Counted from the stretch's first letter, positions 10,845 to 20,939 are shown. The stretch is 64,000 bases of DNA from Raphanus sativus (GCF_000801105.2 NC_079519.1:15019828-15083827), one strand, 5' to 3'. Made by a program: numbers and translations. Notes: generated by a model not told the origin, from the letters alone.

Positions 10845-11535
10845 TGGGGACAAACATCCTTGTACTCCCGCAAAAATACTTTTCACATGTACTCTACATT
10901 ATAAAGTCTTTTATTCAAATGCTTACTCAACGCATAAACATTACGGAAAACAAAAATCATATCTTTGAGGAACGCGAGACCTCGTTAGTTCCCGAAGAGT
11001 CTTGATTCTCCATTCTCCTCCAAACAGACCATCCGCGACTCTAAAAAACTCTATCAAACAGTCTGTCCGTGACTCTAAAGTTCATTTCCGTCGATTGGCC
11101 CCGACGGGAAACATAGAAACGTTTCACTCAATCAAATTCGTAGTCTGGCTTCTAACGAAGTCCTCTTGCATCCGACAAGGATACCATAGCGCGCTATACA
11201 AAAAAAATCCAAATTTTGGTTAGCTCTTCGTAAAGGAAGTAGCTCGACTCGTATCCAAACGAATCATATAAGCCGATAAGCACTTCGCAGAAGGTCAAAA
11301 TCGGTCAAGACGAAATCGATGTCCGAAAGTCTCGGAAAAACATGAAAGATGTTAGAGCAACCTTGAGAGACTAATTGTTAATCGGGAAACCTTGGAAAAA
11401 TATTAAGTTCGAGATTAATCATCTCGAAATCAACGGCTAGAAACGTTTTCTAGCCGAGGAAAAACCTACAGAAAACTAAAAAGAACGCAAAAACACGCAC
11501 AAGCCGAAGGAACCGAGCAGCCGACTCCGGTCGCG

Positions 11536-11885
11536 GCCAAGGCCGCCGGGCGGCTTGCCCCCGTGCTGGCCGTAGCCGCCGGCGGCTAGCGCCCGTGCTG
11601 GCCGTGGCCGCCGGGCGGCTAGCCCCGTGCTGGCTGTGGCCGCCGGCGGATAGCGCCCGTGCTGGCCGTGGTCGCCGGGCGGCTAGCCCCCGTGCTGGCC
11701 GTGGCCGCCGGGCGGCTAGCCCCCGTGCTGGCCGTGGCCGCCGGGCGGCTAGCCCCCGTGCTGGCCGTGGCCGCCGGGCGGCTAGCCCCCCTGCTAGCCG
11801 TAGCCGCCGGCGGCTAGCGCCCGTGCCGGCCGTGGTCGCCGGGCGGCTAGCCCCGTGCTGGCTCGGGTCGTCGGGCGGCTAGTCT
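11536..11885. repeat. GC-rich U3 minisatellite of A2 LTR
   Basis: About ten tandem copies of a roughly 31-32 bp unit (GGCCGTGGCCGCCGGGCGG then CTAGCCCCGTGCT) alternating with a variant (GCCGGCGGCTAGCGCCCGTG). It is very rich in CG and CCG/CGG. The long frames through it are translations of the repeat. Confidence 0.85.
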
Positions 11886-12390
11886 TCGTGCGTAAGTTCT
11901 AGGCCCCCAGGTCGCCAAAAATCCGTGTTTTGCGACTTTCCGAGATCCCGCAAACAAAACTCCTTTTCCTGCTCCAAGATTTTGGAGAACCCGTAAGACG
12001 TCAACGGACAGAAAGACTTCGTATAAAACGGTGATGGTTATCTTAAAAACCATTCGCCTCAGCAATGGATCGAAGATCTTCCGAAAGACTCGACATCCAA
12101 GTAGGAGCATTCTTTCAAAGAAATCGTAGAAAACAACGGAAGTCGGGAAGACGGCCCGAAAGGGACCAAACTCAATCGGACGGCCCATTTACGATTTTTT
12201 AAAAGATAGATACGACGGTTTACAATTATCTTCACATAACAAGATAAATGTTAAACTTCCGAAAGGATAAATGTCAAATTTCCGAAAGGATAAATGTCAA
12301 CTTTCCCGATAAACACGAAGGCCGACGAAAATGGAAAAAGCCCAGCTCGCGGCAGATTCAGCCCATCAAGAATAGATCGTCATATGGGAG

Positions 12391-12398
12391 TATATAAG
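12391..12398 (+). promoter_or_regulatory. TATA box of A2 LTR
   Basis: GAGTATATAAGAAAGG, downstream of the GC-rich array and followed by purine-rich leader, as in the other Tat-A LTRs. Confidence 0.65.
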
Positions 12399-12777
12399 AA
12401 AGGCTAGGAGCAGAGGAAGGGGGATCCGAAATCAGAAGAAAGAAACCACTCTAGAGCAACTTAGAACTTAGGCTTTTATTTCCTTTTTAGCGAGCTGCGA
12501 CTCAACTAGGTTAGATCTAGGTTTTGAGTCTAGTGACGATCGACAGCTCTTGCGGCCGAGATCTCGACCTGTTGTTTAAACGCTCTCCGCGAATTCGGAA
12601 ATAAGATTCTTTCTTTTGCTCTCTTTATTTTACGCATTTATTCCCAAACTAAACTCGTATTAACTTCGTCGTGCGTGGCCCAGCAGATAGCCGGGATCCT
12701 CAGGGAAAACTAGGTCAACTTAGTTTTCCTACGTTTAAACTTGACTAAAATCGACAGTGCGAATTTCGGTTCCCACA

Positions 12778-13778
12778 TATGTGTCTGAGGGATTGGTTGT
12801 GAAGGGTGGTGGATATTAAAGCTATGTGGTATCATTGGTTGGCCGATCATGTTCTTGTCTGATTGTTGGTTGACCGGTTGATGATACTTGTATAGTCTAG
12901 GTGTCTAACACTACACGAGTATTGAACTCAGACGTATATATGGTTAACTAGGGGATTGGTTGTTGACTTGTTTTTATGCAGGTTCCCGTTACTTGAAGTT
13001 AGATAATGGCAGGAGGCCAAGTCTAACATAGTAACGGTTTGCTTAGCCTTACTTTAGATTTCTTGCTAAGGCTAAATTGATTGTTATTTTGGGTTGTCTG
13101 GGTTAGTTCTAGGTTGGGGTAGAGGTAGCCAGCTCACTGAGTAACATTAGGTTACTCATCCATCTCCGTTGTCCTTTTTTTGCAGGTTTCTTTAGTAGGA
13201 CGATCGGATAGCTTGGTGCTGGACGTTAGGACCACCGGTGTAGATTTGCTTGCCTTTTGTTAAACGGTATTTTTAATTTGCGTTTAGTTGACTCGATTTT
13301 GGCATTAGGCCGGGACCGGTCTCGAATTATTCAATGTATGAATATTTCTTTGAATCAATAAAGTAATTGTTTTATATGCGCTTCATGAGTACTCTGATAT
13401 TTGACTAGTCCGGTCTAACACAACGTTAGGTCGTTGTACGGGTTGAAAAGCCTTAGGCCTCGATCTAACGGAAACTGTTAACTCTAGATACGGGTTGCAA
13501 AGCCTTATGCCTTGAGTTAGCGGGACGAGTTAGTGGATGAACTGGTCTAAGTCGTGGAGTAAATTTTGTGACTCTGACCGGATCGTCCCTAGCCCGTCAC
13601 GTAGCGCTTCCGGACCATGGTGTTGGGTTGGACGGTCAGTCATGTTCTTGTTTGATTGTTGGCTGGCCGGTTGGCCTTTCATCTCCAACCCTTGGCGTTA
13701 GTCGCTCCGTCGGTCATGTTCTTGTTTAATTGTTGGCCGGTGGTTCGACTTATGTCTAGGATGGTTCGGGGTGTTATA
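12778..13778 (+). mobile_element. Truncated 5' LTR of C1 (Tekay-like)
   Basis: Collinear with 17238-18235, with roughly 1-2% difference by eye, and ending GTGTTATA (a C to T change in the usual GTGTTACA). The left 2.7 kb of this LTR is lost, replaced by A2. It contains three structured blocks also found in the 3' LTR: stem-loop 12986-13037, hairpin 13138-13158, and the iso-loop pair near 13428-13525. Confidence 0.8.
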
Positions 13779-13779
13779 G

Positions 13780-13797
13780 TGGTGGTATCAGAGCATG
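13780..13797 (+). promoter_or_regulatory. Primer binding site of C1 (initiator Met type)
   Basis: TGGTATCAGAGCATGG just after the LTR end. TGGTATCAGAGC is the complement of the 3' end of plant initiator tRNA-Met. Confidence 0.85.
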
Positions 13798-14545
13798 GTT
13801 ACGTCCATGCTTCCGGAACTCATGATTTAATCGGTTTTCAAATATTTTATCGAGTCAAAGGAGTCACAAAAGGCATTAGGGAAACCGGTCACGTCCAGCG
13901 ATAGGATTTATCGTTTTAGGAATTAGGATTAGATAGTGGAGTTTAGAATTTCTAGGTTGTTGGTTAGCTTTGCGGTTAGGTTGTTGTTAGTTTTTGTTGG
14001 GTTAGTTGTTGACTAACATGCGTGTGAGTGTTCTTTTAGTTGCAGCTAGTAAGTGTGTTCGTTGATCGGCACTTTAATGGTGAAAACCTTAAAGTGAAAG
14101 GAGTTCAAGGCCAAAAACCCAAAGCCGAAGAGATAGAGTGAAGATGGTTCTGAAGACTGGACAGTGGTATGGACTGGACAGATGAGAAGAAGCGAGACTT
14201 CATTTGAAAAGGACTTCAGCAGTATCTGGGTAAAGGAAGATCGAGAAAAGGATTGAGTAATCAGGAGCAAGAATGATCTATCTGATGGAAAGGATAGTAT
14301 CATGGAAATGAGTGTTATGGCAGAGGCAAAGCAAGATGACTCAGTGATCATTCCATTGAAGAGAGACAGAGACGAGTATGGAGACCAAAGAAATCGAAAG
14401 GAGACATCAGAGGCAAACCGATGAGAAGCACATCAAGTGATCAAGGCCGCAAGACTAAGTGATCCAATGAGATATTGTCATCAAGGGAGAGCATGTCGTG
14501 AAGCTGAGCAGTTACACACTTAAGAATTCGAGGACGAATTCTATT

Positions 14546-14557
14546 AAGGGGGGAAAA
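14546..14557 (+). promoter_or_regulatory. Polypurine tract of C1
   Basis: AAGGGGGGAAAA directly before the LTR start TGTGATAACCCG. Confidence 0.8.
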
Positions 14558-15628
14558 TGTGATAACCCGCCTTTAGGGGTAAAATGGTTGAGATCGACAA
14601 AGTGGGAGTTTGGAGCCAAGCTTTTGGGAATCAAAGGATGAGGAGGAATGTTGAGTTTTGATCATTTCAAACTCAACATGGTTTCAGAGAAAATAGAAGA
14701 TTGGTCGAGCATCAACTTGGAGGTCGAATCGCGGGCGATAAAGATTGATCTGGAAGTTTCGAAGAATGGCGTGGTCGAAGAATTGATCGTGAGTGTACTA
14801 GGAGTCAGATAAGCTGCTCTACCATTATTATAAGTGTCTTAGATTGATCAGACGGTCGTTTTGGAATCATCACATTTTTGGAAGCACGACGGTTTAGAAG
14901 CTCGACGTTTTTGAAGCCAATGTTACTTAACCACTAAGTTTTCTCCGAAACTTCGTATGAGCGGAATATTATTTCAGAGACATTATAAGTTGGAAGCAGG
15001 ACGGGAATTAAGCATGACGGGAAGCAAGCACGACGGGATTGAAGCACGACGGGAAAACCCGAAGTTGGCCGAAAATCCTAATTTCGGTATTGTGGATTTC
15101 TCGGGGAAGCCGGAGGCTCGGGAAATATTTTTATTCAAGATCAGGATTCCTATGGAGTTTATTAAAAGTATTCCAAGCATCAGAACGGGAGCGGAAAAAT
15201 ATTCAAGATTGATTGCGGGTCGAAAATTCACCAGAAGGGCCGAAACCGCACAAATGGACCGAGAAGCTCGAGGTGGCTTGATCTAAGTGATCAGGACGTG
15301 ATGTCTATCTCTTAACCAGCTGAGTGTCAAGGGAAGCTCGAGGTGTCGCCGTGCATGAAGCCAGAACATGCAGCTTGACACACAGAAGCACGAGGTGCCG
15401 TGCAACCTGCGATCGAAGCATGCAGATCGACATGTGTGCGCTGTGGTGTCGAAATGGATGAGTTCAGAACTTAGATCAGACATGTGGAAGGTGTGGTGTC
15501 ACCCTGCAGGACACTCTGGTCATGCCAGTAGACATGTGGAGCACGAGGTGCCGCGACGCATGCGTCCGGAGGCATGCGAAGCGACACACGCGCTGCCACC
15601 AACTTCGATCTGATTCGCTGATGTATCC

Positions 15629-15637
15629 TATATAAAC
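15629..15637 (+). promoter_or_regulatory. TATA box of C1 3' LTR
   Basis: GTATCCTATATAAACCCC, followed 70 bp later by a short GA run, in the same arrangement as the C2 copy at 20768. Confidence 0.65.
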
Positions 15638-16373
15638 CCCACGACCCCTGCCCATTTCATTCATCCTCACACACCAAAAACCACTCCCAAACGTTGCTAG
15701 AGAGAGAGAGAGATAAAGTAGAAAAAGAAAGCAAGAGGTTCCGAACTTTTTTCGAGAATAGAGAGTTTTCGAGATCAGATTCTGTACTGATTTCGAGTGA
15801 GTGTCCAGAGAAGGCTCTGTCCAAATCAATTTGTCCAAGCAAGTCATATTCTCTGGTGATCAAGTGGAGGTTCTGTCCAAGGTCATTTCAGATCAATGGG
15901 TTCAGTTCAGTCGAAGATTTGAAGCTCGATACTTTGTCGAAAGTCCGAAGAAATCGTCCAGCAGCTAGGGGAGGTTCTGCTCGAGTTGAGTTCTGTCCAG
16001 ACCAGTATCAGGGGAGGTTATGTTCAAGTCAAGATCAGTCCAGTCCAGTCCATTCAAATCGTCCATTGGGTTTTGGCTAAGTCCTCTCCGATCACCAGCT
16101 GCTTATCGGCATAGAACACTGTGATTTGGTTTTGTTTGAGTTCCACTTGGAACATAGGTTAGATCGAGTTTGCATATAGATTATAGATTAGAATGATCAC
16201 ACTATTGCATGATAGAGTCCTTAGGGTTATTTTATTTATGAACCGAACTCAGTTTAGCACGGGCTAAGCTGAGAATAAAGGAATTAAGACTGAGTTAATA
16301 ACCTGACTAGGACTAAGACTAGGGTGCATCATGTTTTCTATTCTTGCTTGGTTATTTGGTTGAGTGCAGGTTC

Positions 16374-16427
16374 CCGTTATCTTTAAAGATAGATTCATAG
16401 CACGAGGCTGAACTATCTGGGTAACGG
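16374..16427 (+). other. Long stem-loop in C LTR leader, variant 1
   Basis: CCGTTA...GATAG pairs with CTATC...GTAACGG around a loop containing CATAGCACGAGGC. It follows GTGCAGGTTC. The related stem-loops at 17123-17170 and 17443-17494 have inner stem AGTTAGA/TCTAACT in place of GATAG/CTATC. Confidence 0.5.
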
Positions 16428-16799
16428 TTTGATTAGAGTAGATTGCTCGTTAGATTAAGTGCTTGTTGATTGAGGTTAGTCATCTCTTGGTAAGGGAGTG
16501 ACTAACCGGTTGATTTGATTAGTTATGTTATTGTTGTTTAGTTTATTAGATGTTAGTACTTGGGATCCTACGCCATATAGGCCGGATTACTGGTACTAGT
16601 TGTTAGTTTTGTAGAGTCTAGAGTCTAGGATAGTGTTGTGTTTGTGTTGCCGACAGTATGTGCGTAACCCGCCCATAGTAGGCTTGTTTAGGGTTGATTA
16701 GTGTTCCTCCCTGCCTCGTATTTAGCGGGTTTAAGGAAACACCTTATTCGCTGGGTCGGGAAGACTCAGAGAGACGGGATCATGGCCTAGGGCTGAGTG

Positions 16800-16878
16800 A
16801 TTACACGACGGTGTAATGTGACAGTAACCCGAAGGACTGTGGGCTGTCGCGCGGTGACCCGAAGGACTGTGGGCCGCG
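16800..16878 (+). other. Triple stem-loop with two identical loops (C1)
   Basis: Three consecutive stem-loops. First: ATTACAC-GACG-GTGTAAT (16800-16817). Second: GACAG ... CTGTC (16820-16848). Third: CGCGG ... CCGCG (16850-16878). The second and third enclose the same 19-base loop, TRACCCGAAGGACTGTGGG, but have unrelated stems, each fully complementary. Confidence 0.6.
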
Positions 16879-17442
16879 GTCTGTTGAATGTTCCTCTCTT
16901 CTGGCCTTTGTGGTAGGAAGTTAGGATGTTGCCAATATTGGGGATGAACACGAAATCACCATTTCCCGGGTTAGAGTGTTGTGTTTTATTAGAGTTTCGT
17001 AGAGGGTTGTGGAACCCTCGAGTTAGTGTACCATCGAGATACGGTTTTACATATTAGATCGAGTCGTAGTAATAGTATCTTGTTATTGTTATTGTGGTTG
17101 ATTTATTTGCTTGCAGGTTCCTGTTACTTAAAGTTAGATCATGGCAGGAGGCTAAGTCTAACTTAGTAACCGGTTTATTAGATAGTAGTTGTGATTGTTG
17201 ATTGGATATTGGTTAGTGTAGGCCTGATGTTGGCATGTATGTGTCTGAGGGATTGCTTGTGAAGGGTGGTGGATATTAAATCTATGTGGTATCATTGGTT
17301 GGCCGATCATGTTCTTGTCTGATTGTTGGTCGACCGGTTGATGATACTTGTATAGTCTAGGTGTCTAACACTACACGAGTATTGAACTCAGGCGTATATA
17401 TGGTTAACTAGATTGGTTGTTGACTTGTTTTTATGCAGGTTC

Positions 17443-17494
17443 CCGTTACTTGAAGTTAGATAATGGCAGGAGGCCAAGTCTAACTTAGTAACGG
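17443..17494 (+). other. Long stem-loop in C LTR leader, variant 2
   Basis: CCGTTACT-TG-AAGTTAGA pairs with TCTAACTT-AGTAACGG (a small bulge) around a loop with ATGGCAGGAGGCC. It follows TTATGCAGGTTC. Copies are at 12986-13037, 17123-17170 and three times in C2 (about 22388-22437, 22506-22558, 22625-22675). Confidence 0.55.
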
Positions 17495-17880
17495 TTTGCT
17501 TAGCCTTCGTTTAGATTTCTTGCTAAGGCTAAATTGATTGTTATTTTGGGTCGTCTGGTTTAAATCTAGGTTGGGGTAGAGGTAGCCAGCTCATTGAGTA
17601 ACATTAGGTTACTCATCCATCTCCGTTGTCCTTTTTTTGCAGGTTTTTTTAGTAGGACGATCGGATAGCTTGGTGCTGGACGTTAGGACCACCGGTGTAG
17701 ATTTGCTTGCCTTTTGTTAAACGGTATTTTTGATTTGCGTTTAGTTGACTCAATTTTGGCATTAGGCCGGGACCGGTCTCGAATTATTCAATGTATGAAT
17801 ATTTCTTTGAATCAATAAAGTAACTGTTTTATATGCGCTTCATGAGTACTCTGATATTTGACTAGTCTGGTCTAACACAA

Positions 17881-17978
17881 CGTTAGGTCGTTGTACGGGT
17901 TGAAAAGCCTTAGGCCTCGATCTAACGGAAACCGTTAACTCTAAATACGGGTTGCAAAGCCTTATGCCTTGAGTTAGC
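17881..17978 (+). other. Iso-loop hairpin pair (C1)
   Basis: Hairpin one: CGTTAGGTCG (17881-17890) with CGATCTAACG (17918-17927), one G-T pair. Hairpin two: GTTAACTC (17934-17941) with GAGTTAGC (17971-17978), one T-G pair. The two loops are nearly the same (TACGGGTTG, AAAGCCTTA, then GCCT), while the stems are unrelated. Confidence 0.6.
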
Positions 17979-18235
17979 GGGACGAGTTAGTGGATGAACT
18001 GGTCTAAGTCGTGGAGTAAATTTTGTCTCTGACCGTGTCGTCCCTAGCCCGTCACGTAGCGCTTTCCGGACCATGGTGTTGGGTTGGACGGTCAGTCATG
18101 TTCTTGTTTGATTGTTGGCTGGCCGGTTGGCCTTTCATCTCCAACCCTTGGCGTTAGTCGCTCCGTCGGTCATGTTCTTGTTTAATTGTTGGCCGGTGGT
18201 TCGACTTATGTCTAGGATGGTTCGGGGGTGTTACA

Positions 18236-18699
18236 GGCTGCAACTGCCAGCGCCCAGGGCCGCGACATGGGCGCAGACGCCGGCGCCCGGGGCCGTGATG
18301 CGGGTCCATCCGCCGGCTTCAGGGCCATGGCGTGGGAGCGGCCGCCGGCGCCCGGGGCTGTGACGCGGGTCCAGTCGCCGGCGCCTGGTTTCGTGACGCG
18401 GGTCCAGCTGCCGGCGCCCGAGGCCATGACACGGGTCCAGTCTCTGGCGCTCGAGGCCGTGGAGTGGGCGCAGCCGCCGGCGCCCGGTGCCATGACGCGG
18501 GTCCAGCCACCGGCGCCCGGGGACGTGGGCGCAGCCGTCGGCGCCCGGGGACGTGGGCGCAGCCGTCGGCGCCCGGGGCCATGGTGTGGTCGTGCTCGTT
18601 CGCTTCCAATTTTCCTTTCAGTGATTGTTTTGCGGGAAGTCCGTAGATAGGAAATAATCTTAACCGTTGATTTTGAGATAACCGTTTTTTACCCCAACA
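18236..18699 (-). mobile_element. Tat-A LTR fragment of A4
   Basis: The 3' part (on the plus strand) of a minus-oriented Tat-A LTR, ending GAGATAACCG...ACCCCAACA. It contains a diverged GC-rich array (18236-18590; unit about 30-33 bp around GGCGCCCGGGGCC and GACGCGGGTCCAG). Frames on both strands here are repeat translations. The left part is cut off by C1. Confidence 0.7.
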
Positions 18700-18969
18700 G
18701 TTAGCCTCCCAACCCGTAAGACTCGGAGACGATTTTGCGGGCGAATGATATGAATTGGAAATCAAAATTTTTGGTTAAGAATATTTTATTGCGGAAATCC
18801 ATATCACCCTCAAATCCTTATAAGTAGTAGCTCATAACTTCTCATTCTTCACACACTTCTTTCTCTCAACTTCTTCCCTTTCTGATCTCATAAGCGAAAA
18901 TCTCTTCCTCTCAAATTGAAAAGAAGGATTCCGATGTTGAGATGGGTGAAGCCAGCCAAGCCCCGCCGG
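18700..18969 (+). pseudogene. A4 antisense ORF: promoter, leader and first codons
   Basis: Beyond the A4 LTR end lies the complement of a polypurine tract, then on the plus strand a promoter-like region. It has a TATA-like CTTATAAGTA at 18817-18826, a pyrimidine/AC-rich leader, and ATG at 18942 starting MGEASQAPP. The ORF runs against gag-pol, as in Tat elements that carry an antisense ORF. It is cut after nine codons by the Athila-like element at 18970. The A5 copy at 54493-54600 matches up to about 54601, then differs. Confidence 0.5.
18817..18826 (+). promoter_or_regulatory. TATA-like box of Tat-A antisense ORF
   Basis: CTTATAAGTA, about 115 bp before ATG 18942 and next to the TTCTCTCAAC-type leader. 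It reads towards the internal region from next to the 3' LTR. Confidence 0.4.
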
Positions 18970-19711
18970 TGATATTACGTGTATACGCACACCAATTAAC
19001 CTAATGTGCACACTACCACAATCGAATGGTATGTCGATGTAGAACTTTAGGATCGAATCCACATAGACCAACTATTACACTTTATCTTTATGGGATCAAA
19101 ATTAAGCTAAGACAATATGGGGTTTTGGTTGATTTGAGGTAATGTAAATAGCAAATAATACAAATTGAATAAGGCTTCAGATTAAAGAGAATGCTAGCCT
19201 AGGGTGAATAATTGGAAATCAATGAGTATGAGCTAAACATCTATTCAAGGAACCATTCACAGCAAGTCGTAAACTCGAAAAACATGTAAAGTTCGACCCA
19301 CCGTCGTGGCGTCTCCCCTTTTATCATGCATTCCTAATATCTAAACTGTCGTTGAATCAGAGTAATATGATAAACATTAAGACCAGAATCGATAAGTTCA
19401 CAATTTGCCCTAACATCTACTTTCGCTGGTTAGAGACAAATCGCCATTCATGATATTTTTAGCATCTTAAAACACTTTTGATGATTAAATTATACCTAGA
19501 ATCAGGCACTAAGTAGCTAGTTTAATGCAGGCAGTAAGTGCAATCCTCAATGGAGACAATCAAAAGATCAATCCTTATTTGTGTTTAGCTCATGAATCTA
19601 TGACCTCCTAACACCCTAGACTAAGCAAATTGACTACTCAGCCATAGCAACTGAGAACACAGAGATAACAGATGAAGAAAACATGCTGAATAAATAAAAT
19701 AAATGAGATAG
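18970..19711 (-). mobile_element. Athila-like 3' LTR, left part (element E)
   Basis: Starts TGATATTACGTG on the plus strand. Its other part, 30481-30934, ends ACCATATATCA, so the minus-strand LTR is TGATATATGG...CACGTAATATCA with a 6 bp terminal inverted repeat. The two parts total about 1196 bp and are split by C2. E inserted into the A4 antisense ORF. No coding sequence here. The Athila assignment rests on the adjacent GTCTGGGGGAAT tract and is tentative. Confidence 0.55.
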
Positions 19712-20770
19712 TGTGATAACCCGCCCTTTGGGTAAAATGGTCGAGATCGATAAACTCAGAGTTTAGAGCCAAGCTTTTGGGAATCAAAGGATGAGGAGGA
19801 ATGTTGAGTTTTGATCATTTCCAACTTGACATGGTTCAGAGAAAATAGAAGAATGGTCGAGCATCAACTTGGAGGTGGCTTGATCTAAGGGGGCAGGACG
19901 TGATGTCTATCTCTTAACCAACTGAGTGTCAAAGGAAGCTCGAGGTGTCGCCTTGCAGGAAGCCAGAACATGCAGCTTGACACCCAAAAGCACGACATGT
20001 CGTCGTATCTGCAACCTGCGCATGCTGATCGACACGCAGAGGACCGTGTGTCGCGACCCATAAAATCCATCCATGCAGCAAGCCATCTGGACGTGAGTGG
20101 TGTCCTCCTGCATGTATCAGAGACATACCACACGACATGTGTGCACCATGTGTCGCCGCGCATGCGACCGGAAGCATGCAGGCTGACACACAGGCGCTGG
20201 TGTGGTGCGATATCACTGGTCGATGTATCCTATAAATAAATGAGATAGTGTGATAACCCGCCCTTCGGGGTAAAATGGTCGAGATCGATAAACTCAGAGT
20301 TTAGAGCCAAGCTTTTGGGAATCAAAGGATGAGGAGGAATGTTGAGTTTTGATCATTTCCAACTTGACATGGTTCAGAGAAAATAGAAGATTGGTCGAGC
20401 ATCAACTTGGAGGTGGCTTGATCTAAGGGGGCAGGACGTGATGTCTATCTCTTAACCAACTGAGTGTCAAAGAAAGCTCGAGGTGTCGCCGTGCAGGAAG
20501 CCAGAACATGCAGCTTGACACCCAAAAGCACGACATGTCGTCGTATCTGCAACCTGCGCATGCTGATCGACACGCAGAGGACCGTGTGTCGTGACCCATA
20601 AAATCCATCCATGCAGCAAGCCATCTGGACGTGAGTGGTGTCCTCCTGCATGTATCAGAGACATACCACACGACATGTGTGCACCATGTGTCGCCGCGCA
20701 TGCGACCGGAAGCATGCAGGCTGACACACAGGCGCTGGTGTGGTGCGATATCACTGGTCGATGTATCCTA
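19697..20770 (+). repeat. 537 bp tandem duplication of flank plus U3 in C2
   Basis: The segment AATGAGATAG-TGTGATAACCCG...CCTATAAATA occurs twice in tandem (LTR starts at 19712 and 20249). The duplicated unit includes the flanking GATAG. The join lies where flank ATAAATAAA meets the TATA box CCTATAAATA. The result is two U3 blocks with two TATA boxes (about 20229 and 20768). Confidence 0.8.
19707..19711. repeat. Target site duplication of C2, left
   Basis: GATAG immediately before TGTGATAACCCG; the partner copy is at 30476-30480 immediately after GTGTTACA. Confidence 0.85.
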
Positions 20771-20839
20771 TAAATACCCCAACCCCCCCATCTCGTTTTC
20801 ATTCATCTTCACACACCAAAATCACTCCAAAACGTGCCT

Positions 20840-20851
20840 AGAGAGAGAGAG

Positions 20852-20935
<84 letters not shown>
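20840..20935. repeat. GA microsatellite
   Basis: Nearly uninterrupted GA dinucleotides for about 96 bp, with one TATA interruption near 20852. C1 has only a few units at the same place (15701-15712). The Arg-Glu repeat frame through it is not a gene. Confidence 0.95.

Positions 20936-20939
<4 letters not shown>

Larger units (their letters stand above)
10845..12777 (+). mobile_element. 3' LTR of Tat-A element A2
   Basis: It starts TGGGGACAAACATCC after the polypurine tract and ends TTCGGTTCCCACA, 1933 bp. Its 5' third differs from the A1/A5 LTRs, which begin TGTTGGGGTC, while the TATA and U5 parts match. It contains the GC-rich array 11536-11885 and a TATA box at 12391. The right border falls inside a C-family LTR: 12778 continues exactly where the intact copy reads on at 17238. 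A2 therefore inserted into C1, with TATGT at 12778-12782 as the right target copy. Confidence 0.8.
13779..14557 (+). mobile_element. C1 internal region, noncoding (large retrotransposon derivative)
   Basis: Only 779 bp separate the two LTRs. The left end holds the primer site and the right end the polypurine tract. I see no gag or pol domain, only short unconserved frames. The end sequence (AATTCGAGGACGAATTC then AAGGGGGGAAAA) resembles Tekay/Del chromoviruses as I remember them. C1 therefore looks like a nonautonomous derivative that keeps cis signals and borrows proteins. Confidence 0.65.
14558..18235 (+). mobile_element. 3' LTR of C1, 3.7 kb
   Basis: TGTGATAACCCGCC...GGGGGTGTTACA, 3678 bp. 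U3 spans 14558 to about 15650, with a TATA box CTATATAAACC at 15629-15637. The roughly 2.6 kb downstream would be R/U5 and, in the 5' LTR, the transcript leader. That part holds many stem-loops (listed separately) and several TGCAG-G sites resembling splice acceptors. About 550 bp at 14728-15280 is absent from the C2 copy, consistent with deletion between GAGGT repeats there. The right border enters GC-rich Tat-A LTR sequence, so C1 inserted in element A4. The frames at 14957-16080 have no recognisable product. Confidence 0.85.

Noticed and set aside
11595..11882. 95-codon Ala/Arg/Pro-rich open frame
   Set aside because: It is a translation of the GC-rich minisatellite; stop-free frames are expected there and the sequence is purely periodic.
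18212..18765. Overlapping frames up to 148 codons on both strands
   Set aside because: All run through the diverged GC-rich array of a Tat-A LTR; repeats of Ala, Pro and Gly with no domain.
18970..19711. Possible host promoter or gene end
   Set aside because: The sequence continues at 30481 and has LTR-like inverted termini with a polypurine tract, so an interrupted LTR explains it better.
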